This document shows, one piece after another, positions 28,089-41,222 of a stretch of DNA of 64,000 nt (within the stretch, counting starts at the first letter, position 1; every line of letters starts with the position of its first letter). Source of the DNA: Colletes latitarsis (lineage: Eukaryota; Arthropoda; Insecta; Hymenoptera; Colletidae). The stretch is from assembly GCF_051014445.1 (NCBI RefSeq), contig NC_135134.1, forward strand, positions 26,105,672 through 26,169,671. Direction: 5' to 3'. A program made the position numbers and the translations under genes. The notes beneath the pieces were generated by a model that saw nothing but the letters and a program-made list of their open reading frames with translations, did not search any database and was not told the origin of the DNA.

Positions 28089-29263
28089 AGGTTTAATTGA
28101 CTGATTCGGTGTGGTACCGCATTTCAACGTGATCCAATCCAGAAAAACGCCAGGATCTGGCCAACAAGTTTGCGCAAAATTCGAAATTACGAGCCAGGTG
28201 AGGGCAAATACCAGACCTAAACCAGACATAACCGGCGTTGTCCTCTAAAATATTAATCGCAACCCGGTTTAATTGACTGTTTCGGTGTGGCACCGCATTA
28301 CTACGTGATCCAAACCAGAAAAAGCCCAGGATCCTGCCAACAAGTACGCGAAAAATGCGAAGGTACGAGCCTGATGGGAACAAATCCCAGACCTATCCGA
28401 GACATAACAGCGTGATCCTCTAAAATATTAATCGCAACCAGGTTTAATTGACTGTATCGGTGTGGTGCCGCATTACTACGTGATCCAAACCAGAAAAAGG
28501 CCTGGATCTGGCCAACAAGTATGCGAAAAGTGCGAAAGTACGAGCCAGATGAGGGCAAATCCCAGACATAACCGAGACATAACCGGCATTATCCTCAATT
28601 ATATTAATCGCAACCAGGTGTAATTGAGTGTTTCGGTGTGGAACCACATTACTACGGGATCCAAGACTGAAAAAACCCAGGATCTGGCCAACAAGTATGC
28701 GAAAATTGCGAGAGTATGAGCCAGATGATTGCAAATACCACACATAAGCGAGACATAACCGGCGTTATCCTCTGAAATATTAATCGCAACCATGTGTAAT
28801 TAACTGTTTCGGTGTGGAACCACATTACTACGGGATCCAAGCCTGAAGAAACCCAGGATCTGGCCAAAAAGTATGCGAAAATTGCGAAAGTATCAGACAG
28901 GTGATTGCAAATACCAGAACTAACCCAGACATAACCAGTGTTATCCCCTATAATATTAATCGCAACCAGGTTTAATTGACAGTTTCTGTGTGGAACCACA
29001 TTTCTACGGGATCCAAACCAGAAAAAACCCCGGATCTGGCCAGCAAGTATGCGAAAAACGCGAAAGAACGAGCCAGATGAGGGCAAATCCCAGAACTAAC
29101 CGTGACATAACCGGCGTTATCCTCTAAAATATTAATCACAACCAGGTTTAGTTGACTGTTTCGGTGTGGTACCGCATCACTACGTGATCAAACCACAAAA
29201 AGCCCAGGATCCTGCCAACAAGTATGGGAAAAATGCGAAGGTACGAGCCAGGTGAGGGCAAAT
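28089..29263. repeat. Higher-order segment B1 partial third copy fused to another segment
   Basis: About 28089-28560 follows the 24040-24510 copy. At about 28563 the sequence switches to match 21874-22575 instead, at an offset of 6689 bp (38 monomers plus 1 bp), and continues to about 29263. The switch occurs within the CCCAGAC(C/A)TAACCGAG stretch, which is what an exchange between out-of-register homologous monomers would produce. Confidence 0.7.
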
Positions 29264-32200
29264 ACCAGCCCTAAACCAGACATAACCGGCGTTATCGTCA
29301 AAAGTATTTATCGCAACCAGGTTTAATTGACTGTTTCGGTGTGGTACCGCATTACTACGTGGGCCAAGCCAGAGAAACGCCAGGATCTGGCCAACAAGTA
29401 TGCGCAAAATGCGAAAGTACGAGCCAGATGAGGGCAAATACCAGACCTAAACCAGACATAACCGGCGTTATCCTGTATAATACTAATCGGAACCAGCTTT
29501 TATTGACTGTTTCAGTGTGGTACCGCATTACTTCGTGGGCCAAACCAGAAAAACGCCAGGATCTGGCCAATAAGTACGCGAAAAATGCGAAAGTACGAGC
29601 CAGGTGAGGGCAAATACCAGACCTAACCCAGACATAACCGGCGTTATCCTCTAAAATATTAAACGCAACTAGGTTTAATTGACAGTTTCAGTGTGGTACC
29701 ACATTGCTACGTGGGCCAAGCCAGAGAAACGCCAGGATTTGCCCAACAAGTATGCGCAAAATTCGAAAGTACGACCCAGGTGAGGGCAAATACCAGACCT
29801 AAACCAGACATAACCGGTGTTGTCCTCTAAAATATTATTCGCAACCCGGTTTAATTGACTGTTTCGGTGTGGTACCGCATTACTACGTGATCCAAACAAG
29901 AAAAACGCCAGGATCTGGCCAACAAGTATGCGAAAAATGCGAAAGTACGAGCCAGATGAGGGCAAATACCAGACCTAAACCAGACATAACCGTTGTTGTC
30001 CTCTAAAATATTAATCGCAACCCGGTTTAATTGACTGCTTCGGTGTGGTACCGCATTACTACGTGATCCAAACCAGAAAAACGCCAGGATCTGGCCAACA
30101 AGTATGCGAAAAATGCGAAGGTACGAGCCAGATGAGGGCAAATACCAGACCTAACGCAGACATAACCAGCGTTATCCTCTAAAATATTAATCGGAAGTCG
30201 GTTTAATTGACTGTTTCAGTGTGGTACCACATTACTACGTGGGCCAAGCCAGAAAAAGGCCAGGATCTGGCTAACATGTATTCGAAAAATGCGAAAGTAC
30301 GAGCCAGAACTGGGCAAGTACCAGACCTAACCCAGACATAACCGGCGTTATCCTCTAAAATACTAATCGGAACCAGGTTTAATTGACTGTTTCGGTGTGG
30401 TACCGCATTACCACGTGATCCGAGCCAGAAATATCCCAGGATCTGGCCAACAAGTATGCGTAAAATGCGAAAGTACGAGCCAGATGAGGGCAAATTCCAG
30501 ACCTCACCAAGACATAACCGGCGTTATCCTCTAAAATACTAATCGGAACCAGCTTTTATTGACTGTTTCAGTGTGGTACCACACTACTACGGGATCCAAA
30601 CCAGAAAAAACCCAGGATTTGGCCAACAAGTATGTGAAAAACGCGAAAGTATGAACCAGATGATTGCAAATACCAGAACTAACCCAGACATAACCAGCGT
30701 CATCCTCTAAAATACTAATCGGAACCAGCTTTTATTGACTGTTTCAGTGTGGTACCACATTACTACGGTATCCAAACCAGAAAAAACCCAGGATTTGGCC
30801 AACAAGTATGCGAAAAATGCGATAGAACGAGCCAGATGAGGGCAAATCCCAGACCTAACCGAGACATAACGGCGTTATCCTCCATAATATTAATCGCAAA
30901 CAGGTTTAATTGTATGTTTCGGTGTGGCACCGCATTAGTGCGTGATCCAAACCAGAAAAAGACGAGGATGTGGCCAACAAGTGTGCGAAAATTGCGAAAG
31001 TACGAGCCAGATGAGGGCAAATACCAGACATAACCCAGACATAACCGGCGTTATCCTCTAAAATATTAATCGCAACCAGGTTTAATTAACTGTTTCGGTG
31101 TGGTACCGCATTACTACGTGATCCAAACCAGAAAAAGTTCAGGATCCTGCCAACAAGTATGCGACAATTGCGAAAGCACGAGCCAGATGAGGGCAAATCC
31201 CAGAACTAACCGTGACATAACAGGCGTTATCCTCTAAAATATTAATCACAACCAGGTTTAATTGACTGTTTCGGTGTGGTACCGCATTACTACGTGATCC
31301 AAACCAGAAAAAGCCCAGGATCCTGCCAACAAGTACGCCAAAAATGCGAAGGTACGAGCCTGATGGGAACAAATCCCAGATCTATCCGAGACATAACCGG
31401 CGTTATCCTCTAAAATATTAATCGCAACCAGGTTTAATCGACTGTATCGGTGTGGTGCCGCATTACTATGTGATCCAAACCAGAAAAAGGCCTGGATCTG
31501 GCCAACAAGTATGCGAAAAGTGCGATAGTACGAGCCAGATGAGGGCAAATCCCAGACCTAACCGAGACATAACGGCGTTATCCTCCATAATATTAATCGC
31601 AAACAGGTTTAATTGTCCGTTTCGGTGTGGCACCGCATTAGTGCGTGATCCAAACCAGAAAAAGGCGAGGATGTGGCCAACAAGTGTGCGAAAAACGCGA
31701 AAGTATGAGCCAGATGATTGCAAGTACCAGACCTAACCGAGACATAACCGGCGTTATCCTCTAAAATATTAATCGCAACCAGGTTTAATTGACTGTTTCG
31801 GAGTGGAACCACATTACTACGGGATCCAAGCCAGAAAAAACCCCGGGATCTGGCCAACAAGTGTGCGAAAAACGCGAAAGTATGAGCCAGATGAGGGCAA
31901 ATACCAGACCTAAACCAGACATAACCGTTGTTGTCCTCTAAAATATTAATCGCAACCCGGTTTAATTGACTGCTTCGGTGTGGTACCGCATTACTACGTG
32001 ATCCAAACCAGAAAAACGCCAGGATCTGGCCAACAAGTATGCGAAAAATGCGAAGGTACGAGCCAGATGAGGGCAAATACCAGACCTAACGCAGACATAA
32101 CCAGCGTTATCCTCTAAAATATTAATCGGAAGTCGGTTTAATTGACTGTTTCAGTGTGGTACCACATTACTACGTGGGCCAAGCCAGAAAAATCCAAGGA

Positions 32201-34149
32201 TCTGTTCAACAAGTATAAGAAATATACAAAAGTATGAGCCTGATGCGGGCAAATCCTGGACCTAACCCAGACCTAACATGCGTTATCCTCTAAAATATTG
32301 ATCGAGACCAGGTGTAATTGACTGTTTCAGTGTGGTAGTACATTACTGTGTGATCCGATCCAGAAAAAGCAAAGGATCTGGCTAACAAGTATGAGAAATA
32401 TGCGAAAGTGTTAGCCTGATGAGGGCAAATCCTGGACCTAACCCAGACCTAACATGCGTTATCCTGTAAAATATTGATCGAGACCAGGTTTACTCGACCG
32501 TTTCAGTGTGGTACCATATTACTATGTGATCCAAACCAGAAATAGCCCAGGATCAGGCCAACAAGTATGAGAAATATGCGAAAGTATGAGTCTCATGGGG
32601 GCAAATCCCAGACCTAACATGCGTTATCCATTAAAATATTGACCGAGACTAGGTTTAATTAACTGTTTCAGTGTGGTACCACATTACAACGTGATTCAAA
32701 CCAGAAACAACCTAGGATCTGTTCAACAAGTATGTGAAAAATGCGACGGCACGAGCCTGATGATGGCAGATCCCAGACCTAACCCAGACCTAACCGGTGT
32801 TATCTCCTAAAATATTGATCGTAACCAGGTTTAGTTGACTGTTTCAGTGTGGTACCACATTACTACGTGGGCCAAGCCAGAAAAACGCCAGGATCTGGCC
32901 AACAAGTATGCGAAAAATGCGAAAGTACGAGCCAGATGAGGGCAAATACCAGACATAACCCAGACATAACCGGCGTTATCCTCTAAAATATTAATCGCAA
33001 CCAGGTTTAATTAACTGTTTCGGTGTGGTACCGCATTACTACGTGATCCAAACCACAAAATGCCCAGGATCCTGCCAACAAGTATGCGACAATTGCGAAA
33101 GTACGAGCCAGATGAGGGCAAACCCCGGAACTAACCGTGACATAACAGGCGTTATCCTCTAAAATACTAATCGGTACCAGCTTTTATTGACTGTTTCCGT
33201 GTGGTGCCACATTACTACGTGATCCAAACCAGAAAAAGCCCGGGATCTGGCCAACAAGTATGCGAAAAATGCGAAAGTACGAGCCAGGTGAGGGCAAATA
33301 CCAGACCTAACCGAGACATAACCGGTATTATCCTCTAAAATATTGATCGAAACCAGCTTTAATTGACTGTTTCAGAGTAGCACCACTTTACTACGTGATC
33401 CAAATCAGAAAAAGCCCAGGATCTGGCCAACAAGTATGCGAAAAAAGCGAAGGTACGAGCCAGATGAGAGCAAATCCCAGACATAACCCAAACATAACCG
33501 GTGTAATCCTCTAAAATATTAATCGGAGCCGGGTTTAATTGACTGTTTCAGTGTGGTACCACATTATTACGTGATTCAAATCAGAAAAAGCCCAGGACCC
33601 TGCCAACAAGTATGCCAAAAATGCGAAAGTATGAGGCAGATGATTGCAAATACCAGACCTAACCCAGACATAACGGGCGTTATCCTCTAAAATATTAATC
33701 GGAATCAGATTTAGTTGACTATTACAAAGTGGTACCACAGTACTACGTGATCCAAACCAGATATAGCCCAGGATCTTGCCATGAGTTATGCGAAAAAAGC
33801 GAAGGTACGAGCCAGATGAGAGCAAATCCCAGACATAACCCAAACATAACCGGTGTAATCCTCTAAAATATTAATCGGAGCCGGGTTTAATTGACTGTTT
33901 CAGTGTGGTACCACATTATTACGTGATTCACATCAGAAAAAGCCCAGGACCCTGCCAACAAGTATGCCAAAAATGCGAAAGTATGAGGCAGATGATTGCA
34001 AATACCAGACCTAACCCAGACATAACCGGCGTTATCTAAAATATTACTCCGCAACAGGATTCATTGACTGTTTCAGTGTGGTACCACATTACTACATGAC
34101 CCAAATCAGAAAAAACACAGGATCTGGCCAACAAGTATGCGAAAAATGC

Positions 34150-34545
34150 GAACGTACGAGCCAGATGAGTGCAAATCCCCGACCTAACCCAGACCTAACC
34201 GGTGTTATCTCCTAAAATATTGCTCGTAACCAGGTTTAGTTGACAGTTTCAGTGCGGTACCACATTAATACGTTACCCAAACCAGAAAATAACCCTGGAT
34301 CTGGCCAACAACTATGCGAAAAATGTGAAAGTATGAGTCAGATAATTGCAAATACCGGACCTTACCCAGCCATATCCGGCGTTATCCTCTAAAATATTGA
34401 TCGAAGCCAGGTTTAATGGACTTTTTCAATGTGGTACCACATTACTACGTAATCCAAATCAGAAAAAGCCCAGGACCTGGCCAACAAGTATGCCAAAAAT
34501 TCGAAAGTACGAGCCTGATGAGGGCAAATCCGAGACCTAACCCAG
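34150..34545. repeat. Two-monomer segment, copy 1 (recurs at 36077)
   Basis: About 395 bp recur at 36077-36472, an offset of 1927 bp (11 x 176 less 9). Shared features include CAAATCCCCGACC, TGCTCGTAACC, CATTAATACGTTACCC and CCTTACCCAGCCATATCC. The non-integral offset implies a net loss close to one 11-bp unit in the interval. Confidence 0.75.
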
Positions 34546-36076
34546 TCATAACCTGCGTTATCCTCTTATATATTAATCGGAACCAGGTTTAGTTGACAGT
34601 GTCCGTGTGGTACCACATTAATACGTGATCCAAACCAGAAAAATCCAAGGATCTGGCTAACAAGTATGAGAAATATGCGAAAGTGTTAGCCTGATGAGGG
34701 CAAATCCTGGACCTAGCCCAGACCTAACATGCGTTATCCTGTAAAATATTGATCGAGACCAGGGTTACTCGACCGTTTCAGTGTGGTACCATATTACTAC
34801 GTGATCCAAACCAGAAATAGCCCAGGATCAGCCCAACAAGTATGAGAAATATGCGAAGGTATGAGTCTCATGGGGGCAAATCCCAGACCTAACATGCGTT
34901 ATCCGTTAAAATATTTATCGGAACCAGGATTAGTTGACTGTTTCAGTGTGGCGCCACTTTACTACCTGATCCAAACCAGAAAAAGCCCAGGATTTGGCCA
35001 TTCAAGTATGCTAAAAGTGCGAAAGTATGAGCAAGATGATGGCAAATACCAGAACTAACCCAGACATAACCGGCGTTATCCCCTAAAATATTTATCGGAA
35101 CCAGGATTAGTTGACTGTTTCAGTGTGGCAGCACGTTACTGCGTGATTCAAATCAGAAAAAGCACAGGATCTGGCCAACAAGTATGCCAAAAATGCGGAA
35201 GTATCAGGAAATTGATTGCAAATACCAGACGTAACCCAGACCTAACCGGTGTTATCCTCTAAAATATTGATCCAAGCCAGGTTTAATGCACTGTGTCAGT
35301 GTGGTACCACATTAATACGTTATCCAAACCAGAAAAATCCAAGGATCTGGCCAACAAGTATAAGAAATATGCGTTAGTATGGGTCTGATCAGAGCAAATC
35401 CCAGGCCTAACCTAGACCTAACATGCGTTATCATCTAAAATATTGATCGAAACCGGGTTTAATCGACTGTTTCAGTGTGGTACCGCATTACTACCTGATC
35501 CAAACCAGAAAAAACCCAGGATCTGTTCAACAAGTATGTGAAGAATGCGAAAGTATGTGTCTGATGAGGACAAATCCCAGGCCGAACCTAGACCTAACCG
35601 GCGTTATCCCCTAAAATATTAATCGGAACCAGGTTTAGTTGACTGTTTCAGTGTGGCAGCACATTACTGCGTGATTCAAATCAGAAAAAGCCCAGGATCA
35701 GGCCAACAAGTATGTGAAGAATGCGTAGGTCTGAGCTTGATGTGGGCAAATCCTGGACCTAACCCAGACCTAACATGCGTTATCCTGTAAAATGTTGATC
35801 GTGACCAGGTTTAATCGACTGTTTCAGTGTGGTACCACATTACAACGTGATTCAAACCAGAAAAAACCCAGAATCTGTTCAAGAAGTATGTGAAAAATGC
35901 GAAGGTATGAGCCTGATGAGGGCAAATCCTGGATCTAACCCAGACATAACATGCGTTATCCTCTAAAATGTTGATCGTGACCAGGTTTAATCGACTGTTT
36001 CAGTGTGGTACCACATTACTACCTAATCCAAACCAGGAAAAACCCAGGATCTGTTCAACAAGTATGTGAAGAATGC

Positions 36077-36472
36077 GAACGTACGAGCCAGATGAGTGCA
36101 AATCCCCGACCTAACCCAGACCTAACCGGTGTTATCTCCTAAAATATTGCTCGTAACCAGGTTTAGTTGACAGTTTCAGTGCGGTACCACATTAATACGT
36201 TACCCAAACCAGAAGATAACCCTGGATCTGGCCAACAACTATGCGAAAAATGTGAAAGTATGAGTCAGATGATTGCAAATACCAGACCTTACCCAGCCAT
36301 ATCCGGCGTTATCCTCTAAAATATTGATCGAAGCCAGGTTTAATGGACTTTTTCAATGTGGTACCACATTACTACGTAATCCAAATCAGAAAAAGCCCAG
36401 GACCTGGCCAACAAGTATGCCAAAAATTCGAAAGTATGAGCCAGATGAGGGCAAATCCGAGACCTAACCCAG
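36077..36472. repeat. Two-monomer segment, copy 2
   Basis: This is the second copy of 34150-34545. The 195-base stretch covering ACCCAGCCATATCCGGCG is essentially unchanged. The copies separate again after CAAATCCGAGACCTAACCCAG. Confidence 0.75.
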
Positions 36473-37169
36473 ACTTAACTGGTGTTATCCTCTAAAATAT
36501 TCACCGAATCCAGGTTGAATTGACTATTTCAGTGTGGCACCACATTAATACGTGATCCGAACGAGAAAAGAACCCAGGATCTGGCCACCAAGTATGCCAG
36601 AAAATCGAAAGTATGAGGCAGATGATTGCAAATACTAGACGTAACCCAGACCTAACCGGTGTTGTCCCCTAAAATATTGATCGAAACCAGGTTTAAATGA
36701 CTGTTTCAGTGTGGTACCACATTACTACGTGATCCAAATCAGAAAAAGCCCAGGATCTGGCCAACAAGTATGCGAAAAATGCGAAAGTATGAGCTAGGTG
36801 ATAGCAAATACCAGACCTAACCCAGTCATAACCTGCGTTATCCTCTTATATATTAATCGGAACCAGGTTTAGTTGACAGTGTCCGTGTGGTACCACATTA
36901 ATACGTTATCCAAACCAGAAAAATCCAAGCATCTGTTCAACAAGTATAAGAAATATACAAAAGTATGAGCCTGATGCGGGCAAATCCTGGACCTAACCCA
37001 GACCTAACCGGTGTTGTCCACTAAAATATTGATCGAAACCAGGTTAAAATGACTGTATCAGTGTGGTACCACATTACTACGTGATCCAAACCAGAAAAAT
37101 CCAAGGATCTGGCTAACAAGTATGAGAAATATGCGAAAGTGTTAGCCTGATGAGGGCAAATCCTGGACC

Positions 37170-38228
37170 TAACCCAGACCTAACATGCGTTATCCTGTAA
37201 AATATTGATCGAGACCAGGTTTACTCGACCGTTTCAGTGTGGTACCATATTACTACGTGATCCAAACCAGAAATAGCCCTGGATCAGCCCCACAAGTATG
37301 AGAAATATGCGAAAGTATGAGTCTCATGGGGGCAAATCCCAGACCTAACTTGCGTTATGCGTTAAAATATTGACCGAGACTAGGTTTAATTGACTGTTTC
37401 AGTGTGGTACCACATTACAACGTGATTCAAACCAGAAACAACCTAGGATCTGTTCAACAAGTATGTGGAAAATGCGACGGTATGAGCCTGATGATGGCAG
37501 ATCCCAGACCTAACCCAGACCTAACCGGTGTTATCTCCTAAAGTATTGATCGTAACCAGGTTTAGTTGACTGTTTCAGTGTGGCGCCACTTTACTACGTG
37601 ATCCAAACCAGAAAAAGCCCAGGATTTGGCCATTCAAGTATGCGAAAAGTGCGAAAGTATGAGCAAGATGATGGCAAATACCAGAACTAACCCAGACATA
37701 ACCGGCGTTATCCCCTAAAATATTAATCGGAACCAGGATTAGTTGACTGTTTCAGTGTGGCAGCACGTTACTGCGTGATTCAAATCAGAAAAAGCCCAGG
37801 ATCTGGCCAACAAGTATGCCAAAAATGCGGAAGTATCAGGAAAATGATTGCAAATACCAGACGTAACCCAGACCTAACCGGTGTTATCCTCTAAAATATT
37901 GATCCAAGCCAGGTCTAATGCACTGTGTCAGTGTGGTACCACATTAATACGTTATCCAAACCAGAAAAATCCAAGGATCTGGCCAACAAGTATAAGAAAT
38001 ATGCGTTAGTATGGGTCTGATCAGAGCAAATCCCAGGCCTAACCTAGACCTAACTTGCGTTATCATCTAAAATATTGATCGAAACCAGGTTTAATCGACT
38101 GTTTCAGTGTGGTACCGCATTACTACCTGATCCATACCAGAAAAACCCAGGATCTGTTCAACACGTATGTGAAGAATGCGAAAGTATGTGTCTGATTAGG
38201 GCAAATCCCAGGCCTAACCTAGACCTAA
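37170..38228. repeat. Six-monomer segment, copy 1 (recurs at 39800)
   Basis: Roughly 1.05 kb recur at about 39800-40848. The offset starts at 2631 bp and becomes 2620 bp beyond about 37535. The 11-bp change coincides exactly with loss of one 11-bp unit in the downstream copy: CCCAGACCTAA is present twice near 37503, but the downstream copy has a single unit near 40135. Otherwise the copies differ by only a few substitutions. Confidence 0.85.
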
Positions 38229-39799
38229 CATGTGTTATCCTCTAAAACATTGATCGAAATCAAGTTTCATGGACTGTTTCGGTGTGATACCACATTACTA
38301 CGTGGTTCAAACCAGAAAAAAACCCAGGATCTGTTCAAAAAGTATGTGAAAAATGCGAAGCTGTGAGCCTGATACGGGCAGATCCCAGACCTATCCCAGA
38401 CCTAACTTGCGTTATCCTATATAATATTGATCGAGACCAGGATTAATCGACAGTTTCAGTGTGATACCACATTACTACGTGATTCAAACGAGAAAAAAAC
38501 CCAGAATCTGTTCAACAAGTATGTGAAAAATGCGAAGCTATGAGCCTGATGAGGGCAAATCCTGGACCTAAACCAGACCTAACATGCGTTATCCTCTAAA
38601 ATGTTGATCGTGACCAGGTTTAATCGACTGTTTCAGTTTAATACCACATTACAACGTGATTCAAACCAGAAAAGACCCAGGATCTGTTCAACAAGTATGT
38701 GGAGAATGCGAAGGTATGAGACTGATGAGAGCAAATTCCAGACCTAACCCAAACCTAACATGCGTTTTCCTCTGAAATATTGATCGAGACCAGGTTTAGT
38801 CGACTGTATCAGTGTGGTTCCACATTACTACGTGATCCAAACCAGAAAAAGCCCAGGATGAGGTCAACAAGTATGAGAAATGTGCGAAAGTATAAGCCTC
38901 ATGAGGGCAAATCGCAGACCTAACCCAGACCTAACATGCGATATCCTTTAAAATATTGACCGAGACTAGGTTTGATTGACAGTTTCAGTGTGGTACCACA
39001 TTACCACGTGATCCAAACCAGAAAAAGCCCAGGATCTGGCCAACGGGTATGCGAAAAATGCGAAAGTATGAGCCAGATGAGGGCAAATTCTAGACCTAAC
39101 CCAGACCTAACTTGCGTTATCCTATAAAATATTGATCGATACCAGGATTAATCGACTGTTTCTGTGGGGTACCAGTTTACTACGTGATTCAAACCAGAAA
39201 AAACCCAGGATCTGTTCAACAAGTATGCGAAAAATGCGAAAGTATGAGCCAGCTGAGGGCAAATCCTCGACCTAACGCAGACCTAGCATGCGTTATCCTC
39301 GAAAATATTGGTCGTATCCAGGTTTAACTGACTGTTTCAGTGTGGTACCTCATAACTACGTGATCCAATCCAGAAAAAGCCCAGGATCTGGCCAACAAGT
39401 ATGAGAAATATGCGAAAGTATGAGTCAGATGAGGGCAAATCCTAGACCTAACCCAGACCTAACATGCGTTATCATCTAAAATATTGATCGAAACATGGTT
39501 TCATCGACTGTTTCTGTGTGGTACCACATTACTACGTGATCCAACCCAGAAAAAGCCCAGGATGAGGTCAACAAGTATGAGAAATATGCGAAAGTATAAG
39601 CCTCATGAGGGCAAATCCCAGACCTAACCCAGGCCTAACATGCGATATCCTTTAAAATATTGACCGAGACTAGGTTTGATTGACTGTTTCAGTGTGGTAC
39701 CACATTACCACGTGATCCAAACCAGAAAAAGCCCAGGATCTGGCCAACGAGTATGCGAAAAATGCGATAGTATAAGCCAGATGAGGGCAAATCCTAGAC

Positions 39800-40848
39800 C
39801 TAATCCAGACCTAACATGCGTTATCCTGTAAAATATTGATCGAGACCAGGTTTACTCGACCGTTTCAGTGTGGTACCATATTACTACGTGATCCAAACCA
39901 GAAATAGCCCTGGATCAGCCCAACAAGTATGAGAAATATGCGAAAGTATGAGTCTCATGGGGGCAAATCCCAGACCTAACATGCGTTATCCGTTAAAATA
40001 TTGACCGAGACTAGGTTTAATTGACTGTTTCAGTGTGGTACCACATTACAACGTGATTCAAACCAGAAACAACCTAGGATCTGTTCAACAAGTATGTGAA
40101 AAATGCGACGGTATGAGCCTGATGATGGCAGATCCCAGACCTAACCGGTGTTATCTCCTAAAATATTGATCGTAACCAGGTTTAGTTGACTGTTTCAGTG
40201 TGGCGCCACTTTACTACGTGGTCCAAACCAGAAAAAGCCCAGGATTTGGCCATTCAAGTATGCGAAAAGTGCGAAAGTATGAGCAAGATGATGGCAAATA
40301 CCAGAACTAACCCAGACATAACCGGCGTTATCCCCTAAAATATTAATCGGAACCAGGATTAGTTGACTGTTTCAGTGTGGCAGCACGTTACTGCGTGATT
40401 CAAATCAGAAAAAGCCCAGGATCTGGCCAACAAGTATGCCAAAAATGCGGAAGTATCAGGAAAATGATTGCAAATACCAGACGTAACCCAGACCTAACCG
40501 GTGTTATCCTCTAAAATATTGATCCAAGCCAGGTCTAATGCACTGTGTCAGTGTGGTACCACATTAATACGTTATCCAAACCAGAAAAATCCAAGGATCT
40601 GGCCAACAAGTATAAGAAATATGCGTTAGTATGGGTCTGATCAGAGCAAATCCCAGGCCTAACCTAGACCTAACTTGCGTTATCATCTAAAATATTGATC
40701 GAAACCAGGTTTAATCGACTGTTTCAGTGTGGTACCGCATTACTACCTGATCCATACCAGAAAAACCCAGGATCTGTTTAACACGTATGTGAAGAATGCG
40801 AAAGTATGTGTCTGATTAGGGCAAATCCCAGGCCTAACCTAGACCTAA
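39800..40848. repeat. Six-monomer segment, copy 2, with one 11-bp unit lost
   Basis: This copy of 37170-38228 has a single 11-bp unit at about 40135, where its partner has two. All downstream features follow at the reduced offset: the GTGTGGCGCCACTTT variant, the CATTCAAG variant and the CAGCACGTTACTGCG variant. Confidence 0.85.
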
Positions 40849-41218
40849 CTTGCGTTATCCTATAAAATATTGACCGAGACTAGGTTTCATGGACTGTTTC
40901 AGTTTGATACCACATTACAACGTGATTCAAACCAGAAAAGACCCAGGATCTGTTCAACGAGTATGCGAAAAATGCGAAAGTATGAGTCTGATGAGGGCAA
41001 ATCACAGGCCTAACCCAGACCTAACATGCGTTAGCCTCTGAAATATTGATCGAGACCAGGTTTAGTCGACTGTTTCAGTGTGGTACCACATTACTACGTG
41101 ATCCAAACCAGAAAAAGCCCAGGATGAGGTCAACAAGTATGAGAAATATGCGAAAGTATAAGCCTCATGTGGGCAAATCCCAGACCTAACCCAGACCTAA
41201 CATGCGATATCCTTTAAA

Positions 41219-41222
41219 ATAT
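41219..41222. other. Target-site duplication (left)
   Basis: ATAT directly before the left LTR matches ATAT at 46361-46364 after the right LTR. Removing the element and one ATAT restores the local monomer junction CTTTAAAATATTGACCGAG, which occurs elsewhere in the array (for example near 46530). A 4-bp duplication, often of ATAT or TATA, is known for several insect Ty3/gypsy elements. Confidence 0.9.

Larger units (their letters stand above)
14541..32190. repeat. 176-bp satellite array, family B
   Basis: The period and landmark order match family A, but a distinct set of linked bases is present: TAATCGCAACCAGG, CTGTTTCGGTGTGG, TACCGCATTACTACGTGATCC or GAACCACATTACTACGGGATCC, ATCTGGCCAACAAGTATGCG, AGCCAGATGA, and ACCGAGACATAACCGGCG for the second 11-bp unit. 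At least three subtypes alternate. One has TACCGCATT with GATGAGGGC. One has GAACCACATT with GGGATCC. One has ACTAATCGGAACCAGC followed by TTTTATTGACTG (for example 15058, 18220, 20685, 23150, 27548 and 30718). Long minus-strand open frames are dense here and almost absent from the other families. No gene is supported. Confidence 0.93.
32191..41222. repeat. 176-bp satellite array, mixed family C
   Basis: Period and orientation are unchanged, but A-like, B-like and private monomers are interspersed. Private variants include CATTAATACGTTATCC, GGAACCAGGATTAGTTGACTG, GTGTGGCAGCACGTTACTGCG, CAGGATTTGGCCATTCAAG and GAGTCTCATGGGGGC. Some monomers carry only one of the two 11-bp units (near 32606, 34880, 37340, 39970 and 40135). 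From about 38230 the GACCGAGACTAGGTTT subtype becomes common and continues beyond the retrotransposon. No gene is visible. Confidence 0.9.

Noticed and set aside
31609..32076. 155 aa minus-strand open frame, the longest in the array
   Set aside because: Same origin as the other family B frames. It crosses monomer borders and includes no recognisable domain.
14541..32190. CENP-B box in the family B monomer
   Set aside because: TTTCGGTGTGG and TACGGGATCC carry TTCG and CGGG, but the spacing and the central A do not fit the TTCGnnnnAnnCGGG core.
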